Assembly (NCBI GenBank): GCA_913042065.1
Contig: CAJWKB010000018.1
Location: forward strand, 1-16,213
Length of the DNA stretch: 16,213 bases
Direction of reading: 5' to 3'
DNA from: an uncultured Alphaproteobacteria bacterium
Lineage (GTDB): Bacteria; Pseudomonadota; Alphaproteobacteria; Puniceispirillales; Puniceispirillaceae
Position 1 is the first letter of the stretch. Each line of letters begins with the position of its first letter. Of the stretch, positions 7,026 to 15,844 are shown in pieces. The notes beneath the pieces were generated by a model. It saw only the letters and a list, made by a program, of their open reading frames with translations. It did no database searches and was not told where the DNA came from. The position numbers were made by a program, and so were the translations under genes.

Positions 7026-9503
7026 ATGCACTTCGAAACACTGCCTGAGGAGGTGGCGGGTTCAATTTTGTCACGTTTTTTCTTTTTATTTTCAGTGTTG
7101 CTTAGCCTCTTGTTTCTGGCTGTGGTGGCTGTTTGTGGCGTCTTGCTCTGGGTGTTCTGGACCTACGGCAAGGATTTGCCTGACTATCATCAACTGGCGA
7201 AATATGAACCGCCCGTAGTGACACGCATTTATGCAGGGGATGGGGCGCTGCTAGCCGAATTTGCCAATCAGAAGCGGCTCTTTGTTCCTGTTAAGGCAAT
7301 ACCACCGCATCTGATAAATGCGTTTCTGTCTGCGGAGGACAGCGGCTTTTACAGTCATTTTGGCATTGACCCTCAAGCGATGCTACGGGCCGCTATCACT
7401 AACGCAAAGAACTATGGCCAGGGAAGGCGTCCTATTGGCGCATCAACAATCACCCAACAGGTGACAAAGAATTTTCTTTTGACCAACGAAGTATCGGTAG
7501 AGCGGAAAATCAAGGAAGCCATCTTGTCCCTACGGATGGAGCGCGCCTTTACAAAGGACCAGATACTGGAACTCTATCTGAACGAGATTTATCTCGGCTA
7601 TGGTAGTTATGGTGTCGCTGCTGCCGCTCTGAATTATTTTGACAAGGCTCTGGATCAATTGTCCTTAGCTGAAGTTGCCTATTTAGCCGCGTTACCAAAA
7701 GCGCCGTCCAATTACCACCCTGTTCGCAAGATCAGTGCGGCAACCAACCGACGCAACTGGGTTTTACGGCAGATGGCAGGTAACGGCTACATTAGCAACA
7801 CTGAGGCTGATGCAGCAATTGCCAAGCCGCTGACAGTCACTGCACAATCTGGATTCGATGCCGCCTACGCTCCCTATTTCACTGAGGAGGTGCGGCGTGC
7901 ATTAATCACCGAATTTGGTGAGGAAATGCTGTACTCCGGGGGCCTGTCAGTACGTACTACGATCGACCCTTTTTTGCAGGTTGCGGCTCAGGTTGCGCTG
8001 CAACAAGGCTTGGAGGCGCTTGATCGCCGCCAGGGATGGCGCGGCGCCCTTGCTAGTATGGAACCCGATGCAAATGTGGAAGCAGTGTTGGCGAGAGAAC
8101 AGGCGAAGATGCTGCCTGGCCACTTTGCCGCACTTATCACCAAGGTCGACAAAAAACGGGCTCAGATATTCGTTAATGGTCAGAACGCTCACATCCCCTT
8201 CGCACTGGCTTTCTGGGCTTATCCTCCACGTGACGACAAGGGTGTACGTCCACCACAGCTCACCGATCTGCGCCATGCCATCGCAGAGGGTGATATAGTC
8301 ATGGTTCAACGGCCTAGCGACACGCCAGATCTGATCCGTGATGGATATCAGCCAGCTAAGGACGAGTTCTCGCTCTCTCAACGCCCGCTGGTCGAAGGGG
8401 CAATCGTTGCGCTTGATCCGCATACTGGTCGGTTGCTGGCGATGAGTGGCGGTTACAATTTTGCTGATTCAGAATTTAACCGCGCCGTGCAAGCGCTACG
8501 TCAGCCCGGTTCCGCCTTCAAACCCTTTGTATATTTAGCGGCACTTGATAACGGCTATTCACCGACGACGCGCATTTTGGATGCGCCGTTGGTGGTGGAT
8601 CAAGGACCGGGAAAGCCGAAATGGAAACCGGCGAATTACACCAAGCGCTTTTATGGTCCGTCCATCATGAGGGTCGGAATAGAGAAATCACGGAATTTGA
8701 TGACGGCGCGCCTCGCGATGCGGCTAGGGATGGAGGAAGTGCAGACTTATGCCCGCAAATTTGGTTTGAATGATGATTTGCCGCTGTTACTGTCGATGTC
8801 GCTTGGTGCCGGCGAGACGACACTGCTAAGGCTAACGTCTGCCTATGGCATGCTGGTCAACGGAGGCAAGCAGATCACCCCAAGCCTGATTGACCGTATT
8901 CAGGACCGCCATGGTGTCACCATTTATCGTCATGACAGGCGCCAATGTAATGGCTGCCAATTTCACCTTGGGTGGGAAGACCAACCAATCCCTGATTTAC
9001 CAGACCTTCGTAAACAGCTTACGAGTCCAGCGTCAGCCTTTCAGATGGTCTCGATGCTGGAAGGTGTGGTCAAACGTGGCACAGGAAGGCGCATTGCCAA
9101 GCTGGACCTTGTCGTTGCTGGCAAAACAGGAACAACCAATGACAACACAAATGGCTGGTTTATTGGCTTTACCCCTGATCTAGCTGTCGGCGTCTTTGTT
9201 GGTTACGATAAACCACGTCCGCTTGGCAAGCGCGAGACTGGATCAACCGTGGCGGTACCAATTTTTGGTGAATTTATTGCCAGTGCGCAAGCAAATCGGC
9301 CGGTGATACCGTTTCGTCGACCAAGTGGCGTAACAATCATCCCCGTTCATGCTGAAACAGGAAAAAGAGTGCTGCCAACACATGTTAAAGCAGTGATGGA
9401 AGTATTCAAACCTGGTCAGCGCCCGGGTGGTGATCTGATTGATGTGCCCGGGGGTAGTCAGGATGTGGGACACTACGAGGTGACAACGCCTGGCCTGTTC
9501 TAA
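7026..9503 (+). CDS. mrcA: Penicillin-binding protein 1A, bifunctional peptidoglycan synthase
   Basis: A class A PBP that polymerises lipid II into glycan strands and cross-links the peptides; anchored in the inner membrane and facing the periplasm. I start at ATG 7026 (825 residues) because aggaaaagg precedes it at good spacing; a GTG at 6993 or ATG at 6996 in the same frame has no ribosome site. One membrane segment (~20-45) comes first. The GT51 transglycosylase (~75-240) has the catalytic Glu104 in EDSGFYSHFG, then GASTITQQ, RKIKEA and ELYLN motifs. An OB-like insert region (~330-450) precedes the transpeptidase (~455-750), with SAFK (Ser496, Lys499), SRN (Ser555, Asn557) and KTG (Lys700). 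A CNGC pair (641, 644) lies between SRN and KTG. Length and motifs are complete. It follows the amidase and is followed by prfB. Confidence 0.96.
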   Translation: MHFETLPEEVAGSILSRFFFLFSVLLSLLFLAVVAVCGVLLWVFWTYGKDLPDYHQLAKYEPPVVTRIYAGDGALLAEFANQKRLFVPVKAIPPHLINAFLSAEDSGFYSHFGIDPQAMLRAAITNAKNYGQGRRPIGASTITQQVTKNFLLTNEVSVERKIKEAILSLRMERAFTKDQILELYLNEIYLGYGSYGVAAAALNYFDKALDQLSLAEVAYLAALPKAPSNYHPVRKISAATNRRNWVLRQMAGNGYISNTEADAAIAKPLTVTAQSGFDAAYAPYFTEEVRRALITEFGEEMLYSGGLSVRTTIDPFLQVAAQVALQQGLEALDRRQGWRGALASMEPDANVEAVLAREQAKMLPGHFAALITKVDKKRAQIFVNGQNAHIPFALAFWAYPPRDDKGVRPPQLTDLRHAIAEGDIVMVQRPSDTPDLIRDGYQPAKDEFSLSQRPLVEGAIVALDPHTGRLLAMSGGYNFADSEFNRAVQALRQPGSAFKPFVYLAALDNGYSPTTRILDAPLVVDQGPGKPKWKPANYTKRFYGPSIMRVGIEKSRNLMTARLAMRLGMEEVQTYARKFGLNDDLPLLLSMSLGAGETTLLRLTSAYGMLVNGGKQITPSLIDRIQDRHGVTIYRHDRRQCNGCQFHLGWEDQPIPDLPDLRKQLTSPASAFQMVSMLEGVVKRGTGRRIAKLDLVVAGKTGTTNDNTNGWFIGFTPDLAVGVFVGYDKPRPLGKRETGSTVAVPIFGEFIASAQANRPVIPFRRPSGVTIIPVHAETGKRVLPTHVKAVMEVFKPGQRPGGDLIDVPGGSQDVGHYEVTTPGLF

Positions 9504-9504
9504 C

Positions 9505-9533
9505 TTGTCACCGCACCGATGGCGCGTTAGTTA
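9505..9533 (+). promoter_or_regulatory. Weak candidate promoter for prfB
   Basis: TTGTCA at 9505-9510 and TAGTTA at 9528-9533 are separated by 17 nt in the 95-bp gap between the PBP1A stop and the prfB start. The -35 matches five of six consensus bases but the -10 is poor. prfB could equally be read from the amidase-PBP1A transcript. Confidence 0.2.
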
Positions 9534-9598
9534 TCTACGTCGGTTGGTATTGCATGCTGTGGTGTCACCATCAGTAGAATGAGGGCAGGGTATTTCCA

Positions 9599-10708
9599 AT
9601 GCAGGCTGAAATCCAGGCAAAGATAGAGTCAATAACTGCTACCATCGAGCTGTTGCGTGTGCATGTCGGCTATGAGGCGGCGGTGGCACGCGTTGCCGAA
9701 CTCGAGTTGCAAAGCGCAGAGGCGGATTTCTGGAATGATCAGGCCGTTGCGCAGGAGGCCATGCGCGAGAAGAACCGGCTGGAGCGGCAGCTCAACATGA
9801 TAACGTCGCTGCAGAGTGAGATGGATGATGCTGTTGGCTTGATTGAGTTGGGCGAGATTGAGGGTGATAAGGATGTCGTTGCCGAGGCCGAGGAGGCGCT
9901 GGCCCAGCTGGCAGTAGTCGCTGACAAGCGGCAGCTTGAAAGTTTGCTTTCTGGCGAAGCTGACGGCAATGACTGCTTTCTCGAAATTCACGCTGGTGCG
10001 GGTGGAACTGAGGCGCAGGATTGGGCGCAGATGCTGTCTCGGATGTATTCGCGTTGGTGTGAGACGCGCGGCTTCAAGCTGCAGATGATTGAGGAGAGTG
10101 CGGGCGAGGAGGCTGGCATTAAATCGGTGACTATGCGGATCGAGGGTGAAAACGCCTATGGTTGGCTGAAAACTGAATCTGGGGTGCATCGTCTTGTACG
10201 CATTTCTCCCTATGACAGCTCTGCCCGCCGCCATACTAGCTTCGCCAGCGCTTGGGTCTATCCGGTTGTCGATGAGAACATCGAGATCGAGATAGAGGAC
10301 AAGGACCTGCGTATTGACACCTATCGTGCGTCTGGAGCGGGTGGCCAACATGTGAACAAGACAGACTCCGCTATCCGGATCACACATCTGCCGACAAGTA
10401 TTGTCGTACAATGCCAGAATGACCGTTCGCAGCACCGCAACCGAGCCACTGCCTTCAATATGCTTAAAGCCCGTCTTTACGAGCTTGAACTGCAAAAACG
10501 TGAGGACGCGGCCTCGGATGCTGCCGCTGGCAAGACCGAAATTGGCTGGGGCAATCAGATCAGATCCTATGTTCTGCACCCCTACCAGATGGTCAAGGAT
10601 CTGCGCACCAATGTTGAAAAAGGTAACGCAGCTGGCGTGCTTGATGGTGATCTGGACGATTTTGTCGAGGCAAGCCTTGCCGCCCGTGTCGGCACCCAAC
10701 GCGTATAA
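9599..10708 (+). CDS. prfB: Peptide chain release factor 2
   Basis: RF2 ends translation at UGA and UAA codons by driving hydrolysis of peptidyl-tRNA on the ribosome. The protein has 369 residues: a coiled-coil domain 1 (~1-100), the decoding domain with SPY (203-205) in place of the enterobacterial SPF tripeptide, followed by DSSARRHTSF, and the catalytic loop with GGQ at 248-250 in SGAGGQHVNK. The first GGTEAQ block (135-140) is also typical. SPY/SPF with RRHTS separates RF2 from RF1, which has a P-A-T type motif. The frame is continuous from ATG 9599 with no in-frame stop, so the programmed +1 frameshift of E. coli prfB is absent. A purine-rich site (caggg at 9586-9590) lies 8 nt upstream. 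It is the last intact gene of the amidase-PBP1A-prfB cluster and converges on a pseudogene. Confidence 0.97.
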   Translation: MQAEIQAKIESITATIELLRVHVGYEAAVARVAELELQSAEADFWNDQAVAQEAMREKNRLERQLNMITSLQSEMDDAVGLIELGEIEGDKDVVAEAEEALAQLAVVADKRQLESLLSGEADGNDCFLEIHAGAGGTEAQDWAQMLSRMYSRWCETRGFKLQMIEESAGEEAGIKSVTMRIEGENAYGWLKTESGVHRLVRISPYDSSARRHTSFASAWVYPVVDENIEIEIEDKDLRIDTYRASGAGGQHVNKTDSAIRITHLPTSIVVQCQNDRSQHRNRATAFNMLKARLYELELQKREDAASDAAAGKTEIGWGNQIRSYVLHPYQMVKDLRTNVEKGNAAGVLDGDLDDFVEASLAARVGTQRV

Positions 10709-10752
10709 GTCCCTCACCGCCGCCAGAGTCGTCGCCTGACTGGGGAGGGCTG

Positions 10753-11475
10753 CTATGTTAGACCAGTCCGCTCCGCCTTTGGAATGTACAATGCGGCTGA
10801 GAAGTTGGCGGCGGTAATTGCCGCGGTATTGAAAGGTGGCTTCAGCGGTCCCTTGAACTAGGTGCCGGTAAGCTGATGCCAGGTGCTGACGGGGTCTCGC
10901 CGCTGCATCATACAGGCATGATAAAACCATTTTTTGCCAATCGCCACAAAGCCAATCTCATCATTCATTATAATGGTGAATGCTGCAGCGGTTTCTGGGT
11001 CGGCAACAGCCGCCAGCTGGTCGATCATCGCTGGCGTGACATCGAGGCCACGCCCCTCAAGCACAAGCGGCGCAATGGCAAGCCTGCCAAGCAAATCATC
11101 AACTGTTTCCTGGGCTGCTTGCCCGAGCCCATCATGCGCTGGCATATCGCCATAGCCAGCATCCATCGCTGCAAGCCTTTCACAAAGCAACAGAAAATGC
11201 CGAGCCCCATCCTCAGCGACAGAAAGCCAGTCAGTATAGAAATCATATGGTAGGCGGTGTGCAACGTAGCGACAGGCCATATCCAGCGCTGAATCAATTG
11301 CGTTTAGCTCGATATGTGCAATCGCATGCACTAGTGAAATCCGCCCCCCGGCGGCCTTGCTGATACGCCGCCTTGGCACCTCAAGCGGAGGACGCAGCTG
11401 CGGGTCGTTTGGTTGTCCGGGTCTTGCAGGCGGTGTCTCGTCGCCGATGGTGGCAAAGCCGCCATCTTGCCATTG
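10753..11475 (-). pseudogene. DUF455 ferritin-like protein, decayed
   Basis: Family similarity is clear in LHAIAHIELNAID-like, DFYTDW, AHDGL and LEGRGLDVTP elements, which mark DUF455 (PF04305), a putative di-iron ferritin-like fold of unknown role, usually about 260-280 residues. Damage: (1) in-frame TAG at 10860-10858, after which the normal family C-terminus (FKGPLKPPFN...) continues in the same frame to 10753; (2) the usual ~55-residue N-terminus is missing, with a TGA at 11478-11476 just before the first recognisable residues (QDGGFATIGD); (3) the ExxH metal motif reads GARH, Gly at codon 11208-11206, and the later DEIGH motif reads DEIGF, Phe at 10950-10948, compared with the family pattern as I remember it. 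A GTG at 11379 could start a 173-residue product but has no ribosome site. It sits 36 bp after the decayed peroxiredoxin gene, probably its former operon partner. Confidence 0.82.
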
Positions 11476-11511
11476 TCAACAAGCTACCGCATTTCTGTTG
11501 CTTCATCACGC

Positions 11512-11986
11512 CTACAATTTATCTGCAACAGGCCCAGATGTGGCGAAGGCTGGCGCCTTTTTGGCGTGGCCGGGCACTTTCACCTTCAGCCAGACGGCAG
11601 CAATCATCCCTTGCTCATCGATCGGGAAAGTGCGCGTTGGATGCCCATACAGGCTTTGCCGTGCATTGATTTTTCCATCTAGACGCCGAATTGCTCGCAG
11701 ACATTGGTTTTTTCATCCGCACCCAACAGACAGCTCAGACCATGCTTCGCTTGAAATTTTGCTTGTTTGGCAGGCGTGTCCTTGGAAATACCGATCACCA
11801 TACAGTTAACGGCGTCAAATTCAACTTGTAGTGCGGAAAAGGCAATCGCTTCTTTGGTGCAGCCTGATGTGTCTACCCGAGTAAAAAAAATGCCACCATC
11901 GTTTTATCATGATAGTCTGCAAAATTGAAACGTCCGTTGTTTGTCGGCAGGGTGAAAGAAGGTGCTTTCGCGCCTTGGCCGAGCAT
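11512..11986 (-). pseudogene. bcp: Bcp/AhpC-TSA family peroxiredoxin, frameshifted
   Basis: Remnant of a thioredoxin-dependent peroxiredoxin that would reduce hydroperoxides in the cytosol. No single frame covers it, but three frames together give a near full-length (~158 codons) protein. Frame 1 from ATG 11986 (after aagga at about 12001-11997) reads the N-terminal APSFTLP segment. At a run of eight A (11883-11890, plus strand) one base is missing. Frame 2 then gives TSGCTKEA with the peroxidatic Cys, VIGISKDTP, and FGV followed by TAG (11681-11679) where Trp is normal, then MEKSMHGKACMGI. A second 1-nt loss near 11624-11636 leads to frame 3, FPIDEQGMIAAVW..VKVPGHA, ending at 11514-11512. 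The homopolymer shift alone could be a read error; the stop and second shift make true decay likelier. DUF455 follows 36 bp downstream. Confidence 0.85.
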
Positions 11987-12022
11987 GGCTATCCATTCCT
12001 TTGTGCCTGTTGATAGTTGAGG

Positions 12023-12032
12023 CTAGCGCTAG
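12023..12032. promoter_or_regulatory. 10-bp perfect palindrome in the divergent gap
   Basis: ctagcgctag reads the same on both strands and sits in the 138-bp gap between the divergent bcp pseudogene and the DUF3971 gene. It could be a regulator half-site pair once serving both genes. No repeat of it was seen near the other genes, and a palindrome of this size can arise by chance. Confidence 0.2.
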
Positions 12033-12124
12033 TCGCGCACCGGTGTTAACAGATCTATATTCGGACGAAGTCTAAATTTATCGGCTTACAAGACAATTGG
12101 TTCAGATTTTCGAGGGAGCATTTT

Positions 12125-15100
12125 TTGCTAAATAGAAACGGTATCAAGCGGCACCAGCGCACTCCCTTCTGGAAAAAGACCATAACGATACTGTTGGTTT
12201 TGCTGGTTATGTTTGTTGGCCTGCCAGGTGCTTACGTTCTGCATCTAGGTGGTGTGGCACAAGTCCTCGAGGACCGGATCGCCGCTGTCAGCGGCGCGGC
12301 AAAAGTGACTGTGGAAGGGGCCAGCCTCGCATTCCGGTCCGGTGCGATGCCGGTTTATATTCATGCCATCAATGTCGGAATGCGCCTTGATGATACAGAT
12401 CTTCTGATTCCCGAAGCTGACATCGCCTTCGGCATTAATTCACTGATCACTGGTGTGCCGAGTGAGGTAGCCATCAGCGGTCTTGAGGTGGCGATCATCC
12501 GCAGCCCAAATGGCTGGACAGCATCGCCGCTGGCAATGTTTCTCTATGAAAGGATGCAAAGACTGTCGACCGGAAATGTTGGAAATGACGACGGCGACTA
12601 CCTCATTCCCAACGGATTTGAACGACTGACTGTTCGCGCTAGTAGGGTGTCGCTGTCGCATCAGGAGCCGAGCATTGCCCCCCTGGTTTTTAATGATGCC
12701 GCCATTAGTATGAACGCCGATGCAGCAACCGGCATTACTGGATTTCTGACGGCAAGCCGTCAGGCTGGTGAGGATGCTGGTGGTCATTTGCGGGCAGATT
12801 TTGCCGGGTGGCCGGGCAGCGGCAATTTTCTCGTTGATATCACCGCCGATGATTTTGTGACGGCAGGGCTTGTGCCCTATTTCGACAGACTGCCTAATGC
12901 GGTTGACGGTTTTGGCATCGTCAGCGGTGCGCTCAGTGCCGGTGTTGATGCTGGCGAGATTACTCGAATGGATTTAGCAATCAGTGCGGTTGACGGCACG
13001 ATCCAGATTCCGGGCGCCAACCTAGGGGCAGGGTTTCGTTCAGTCTGGCTGGATGCATCTTACCGGCGCGAGGCCAATCTTGTCTCTATCGGTACAATAC
13101 AAATCAAACTTCATGATGATCGGCATTTCTCATTTTCCGGTGATGTGCTGGATTTTCACTCTGACTTGCCAGTTGTCGCTGGCTCGCTTGGCGTCAACCG
13201 CCTGTCGCTTGCTTCCCTCAATCAGGATTGGCCGGACACCGCCGCGCCAGACGTCAAAAAGGCTCTTTTTGCACATTTCTCTGGTGGAGCACTTACCGAT
13301 ATCAGCTTTGACTTTGTCGGACGCTACAACGATGTGGATGGCAGTTTTGCCATGTCCCGCATGGCGCTTGGCTCATCCTTCACGGGCGTCAGGCTTGATT
13401 TTGCCGCCCAACAGTATCAGCGAATTGTTGGTACTGCTGATGGTGCTTTGAAACTCTCTCTTGGTGCTGGTGGGCAGTTGCAGAGCATGGGACTCGAACT
13501 TGGCCTTGGTGATGGCTCGCTATTGATTGACGGCTATGATGGTCCCGTTATCGTTGATACAATGAAGATAAAAGCCGGCCTCAGCAGCAATATTCTCGCT
13601 CTGGAGCGTTTTGATTTGGTGTTGGCTAACGGCGCGGCGATACAGTTTGACGGCAGTCTGGACCTTGCCAATGACTGGACGCCGCAGACTCTGTCATTGT
13701 CGATGGTCAGCAAACAAATGCAGCGCGATTTGTTTTATGCATTGTGGCCTCGATGGCTGGAGCCTACGACGCGGCAATGGGTTGCAGATCAGATTCCATC
13801 TGGGTTGGTGCAGAATGTGTTGCTAAACCTCACCGCAAGACTTGACGAGGCGGAGCCGCAAATCAAGGCATTGACTGGAAGTCTGGCGATGGCCAATGTC
13901 GAAGTGACCATGCCTGGCGCAGCGCCTCCAATAACTAATGTTTATGGCAAGCTCAGCTTCGATGATGGCGGGGCATCGATCGTCCTCAACCGAGCTAATG
14001 TTTCTGATCTCTCCTTGCAATATGGCAGGGTGGACATTTCCTCAATTCTGGGCGCGGCGGTGCCGCAGGCCCAGATGAAAATGGCTTTTAAAGGAAACCT
14101 GTCGACTGCTATCACTGTTGGTAACGAATTTGGTTTTGGTAAGGTCGGCGCTTTTGATGTGACGCCTATGCAGCCGCAGGGCGAGGTTGAGCTTGCGCTA
14201 GATGCAGCTTTTCCAATCAAGCGAAAGATTGACAGCGAAGCAATTTCCCTTGTCGTGGATGCCACCATCAGCGATGGATCTTTCTATAATCTGCCCAATG
14301 GCACGGCGATTGAGAATGCTAATCTCGTTGCCAATTTCGCGGAGGATATGATCCAGATTTCTGGCAGGGCGTCAATCGCTGGAATTTCTGGGGATTTCAG
14401 TTTTCAATCCGATGCTATTAACAACAATGTTAGCTTTATTGGCAAAGCCGCCCCGTCTGCGGCAATGGCGCAACTGCTTTCAGGTATCACTGGCTTTGAT
14501 GTCGGCGGACGGGTTGGCGGCAGTGTTGCCCTGACCGGTGACACAGCGTTTAAGGAGGTGAGCGTGGACCTTGCCGCGCAGATGCGCGGCGCTTCGGTAA
14601 ATGTTCCGGAGATATCGTGGGCAAAATTACCCTCAGAAAATGGTCATGTCCGCCTTACTTTCCTGTTACGAAATGGCCGCGTCAACTCGTTGCAGGATAT
14701 TGACATTTCGCTTGGCAGTCTTTCGGTGCTTGGCCAAGTAGCCCTCGGTCCGGGTGGGTCAATGCAAGGAGCGCTTCTTGAGCGAATCAAATGGCCAGGT
14801 AATGACCTGCGGGATGTTATCATTGAAAACATTGGTGAGGCTTTAAAAGTTAGCGCAACGGCGCGTATCATAGATCTGGTGCCGCTTCGGCGAAATAGCG
14901 GCATCGGTGCTGATCGTCAGATCAGCTTTGATTTGACAGCCAACCAATTTGTTATCGGTGAAGGTCTCACGCTTGCTGGACATCTGATTGGTAGTAAGTA
15001 CAGGAACGGTGGCGGCAAGGCTATTCTCAATGGTGATCTTTTATTTCAGGGTAGACCATTGATCGAAGAAGCCGACTTAACGGTTATCTATGGTAACGAG

Positions 15101-15817
15101 GGCGAATTTCTGCGGGGAACAGGACTTGTTGGCGGGGCGGAGACCAAAATCAAATTCACTGACGGTAAAAACGCGCCGCCAATGTTGGAAATGACCTCGG
15201 CGAATGCCGGCAGAATGCTTGCTGGCCTGAACGTTACCGACGCTATCCGAGCGGGCAACATTAAACTTGTCAATACCTACGTAACAAAAGATTTTGCTGA
15301 ATTCGACACAAAGATTAAAATTCGGGATTTCAATGTTGTTAATGCGCCACGGGCAGTGCGTGCTTTCTCAGTTCTTGGCCCGATTGGTCTACTTAGTCTT
15401 GTGACGGGTGATGGAACGCGTTTTGCCTGGGGTGAGGCTGTTTTGCATAAGCGTGGATCGCGCGTCGACATTAGAAAAATGCGAGGAGGTGGCGTCGATA
15501 TCGCGCTGTCGATGGTGGGCCGCTACGACACAATCTCGCGTGAAGTTGAGGTTAGCGGCAATCTTGTTCCGGCTAATTTGCTTAATAAGGTAATTGGCTT
15601 GATTCCGCTCCTGGGCAATTTATTGACCGGTGCTGACAAGGGCGGATTGTTCGTTACACAGTTTTCGATGACGGGTTCAATTGATGATCCCCAGACGACG
15701 ACAAACGCCGCGTCATTAATCCCTGGGATTTTGCGTGATGTTGTCAGTCCTGACTGGCTTGAGCGGGAGGGCGCGCGGATTTTGGGTGTTGACGAGCCGA
15801 TAGTTAATTCGCGGTAA
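12125..15817 (+). CDS. AsmA-like DUF3971/YhdP-type envelope protein
   Basis: A 1230-residue protein with one N-terminal membrane segment (~19-42) after a basic start, then a long periplasmic part made of repeating beta-rich units. Such AsmA/YhdP/TamB superfamily proteins form elongated grooves thought to carry phospholipid between inner and outer membranes. The C-terminal AsmA_2-like region (~930-1200) holds the recognisable elements: RAFSVLGPIGLLSLVTGDG (~1077-1095) and GGLFVTQFSMTGSIDDP (~1170-1190). The middle (~550) has the LWPRWLEPTTRQWV element with conserved aromatics typical of alphaproteobacterial DUF3971 proteins. The start is TTG at 12125, supported by ggag at 12115-12118 with a 6-nt gap and the basic-then-hydrophobic N-terminus. 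It is divergent from the bcp remnant and converges on tyrS. Lipid transport is family knowledge, not seen here. Confidence 0.88.
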   Translation: MLNRNGIKRHQRTPFWKKTITILLVLLVMFVGLPGAYVLHLGGVAQVLEDRIAAVSGAAKVTVEGASLAFRSGAMPVYIHAINVGMRLDDTDLLIPEADIAFGINSLITGVPSEVAISGLEVAIIRSPNGWTASPLAMFLYERMQRLSTGNVGNDDGDYLIPNGFERLTVRASRVSLSHQEPSIAPLVFNDAAISMNADAATGITGFLTASRQAGEDAGGHLRADFAGWPGSGNFLVDITADDFVTAGLVPYFDRLPNAVDGFGIVSGALSAGVDAGEITRMDLAISAVDGTIQIPGANLGAGFRSVWLDASYRREANLVSIGTIQIKLHDDRHFSFSGDVLDFHSDLPVVAGSLGVNRLSLASLNQDWPDTAAPDVKKALFAHFSGGALTDISFDFVGRYNDVDGSFAMSRMALGSSFTGVRLDFAAQQYQRIVGTADGALKLSLGAGGQLQSMGLELGLGDGSLLIDGYDGPVIVDTMKIKAGLSSNILALERFDLVLANGAAIQFDGSLDLANDWTPQTLSLSMVSKQMQRDLFYALWPRWLEPTTRQWVADQIPSGLVQNVLLNLTARLDEAEPQIKALTGSLAMANVEVTMPGAAPPITNVYGKLSFDDGGASIVLNRANVSDLSLQYGRVDISSILGAAVPQAQMKMAFKGNLSTAITVGNEFGFGKVGAFDVTPMQPQGEVELALDAAFPIKRKIDSEAISLVVDATISDGSFYNLPNGTAIENANLVANFAEDMIQISGRASIAGISGDFSFQSDAINNNVSFIGKAAPSAAMAQLLSGITGFDVGGRVGGSVALTGDTAFKEVSVDLAAQMRGASVNVPEISWAKLPSENGHVRLTFLLRNGRVNSLQDIDISLGSLSVLGQVALGPGGSMQGALLERIKWPGNDLRDVIIENIGEALKVSATARIIDLVPLRRNSGIGADRQISFDLTANQFVIGEGLTLAGHLIGSKYRNGGGKAILNGDLLFQGRPLIEEADLTVIYGNEGEFLRGTGLVGGAETKIKFTDGKNAPPMLEMTSANAGRMLAGLNVTDAIRAGNIKLVNTYVTKDFAEFDTKIKIRDFNVVNAPRAVRAFSVLGPIGLLSLVTGDGTRFAWGEAVLHKRGSRVDIRKMRGGGVDIALSMVGRYDTISREVEVSGNLVPANLLNKVIGLIPLLGNLLTGADKGGLFVTQFSMTGSIDDPQTTTNAASLIPGILRDVVSPDWLEREGARILGVDEPIVNSR

Positions 15818-15844
15818 TCTATCAATAAATGCTACGAGTTTTAG

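Noticed and set aside
9599..9700. Programmed frameshift in prfB
   Set aside because: The frame is continuous from ATG 9599 with no in-frame UGA or slippery CUU-UGA site, so no frameshift is needed.
9629..10930. 433-codon open frame on the minus strand opposite prfB
   Set aside because: It lies fully antisense to a certain gene, has no recognisable domain or ribosome site, and extends into the DUF455 pseudogene tail in another frame. It is a shadow of prfB codon bias.
10753..11986. Stop-codon (UAG) recoding as an explanation for the ambers
   Set aside because: rne and the aminotransferase end at TAG at the expected protein lengths, and the peroxiredoxin also needs two frameshifts, so decay explains more.
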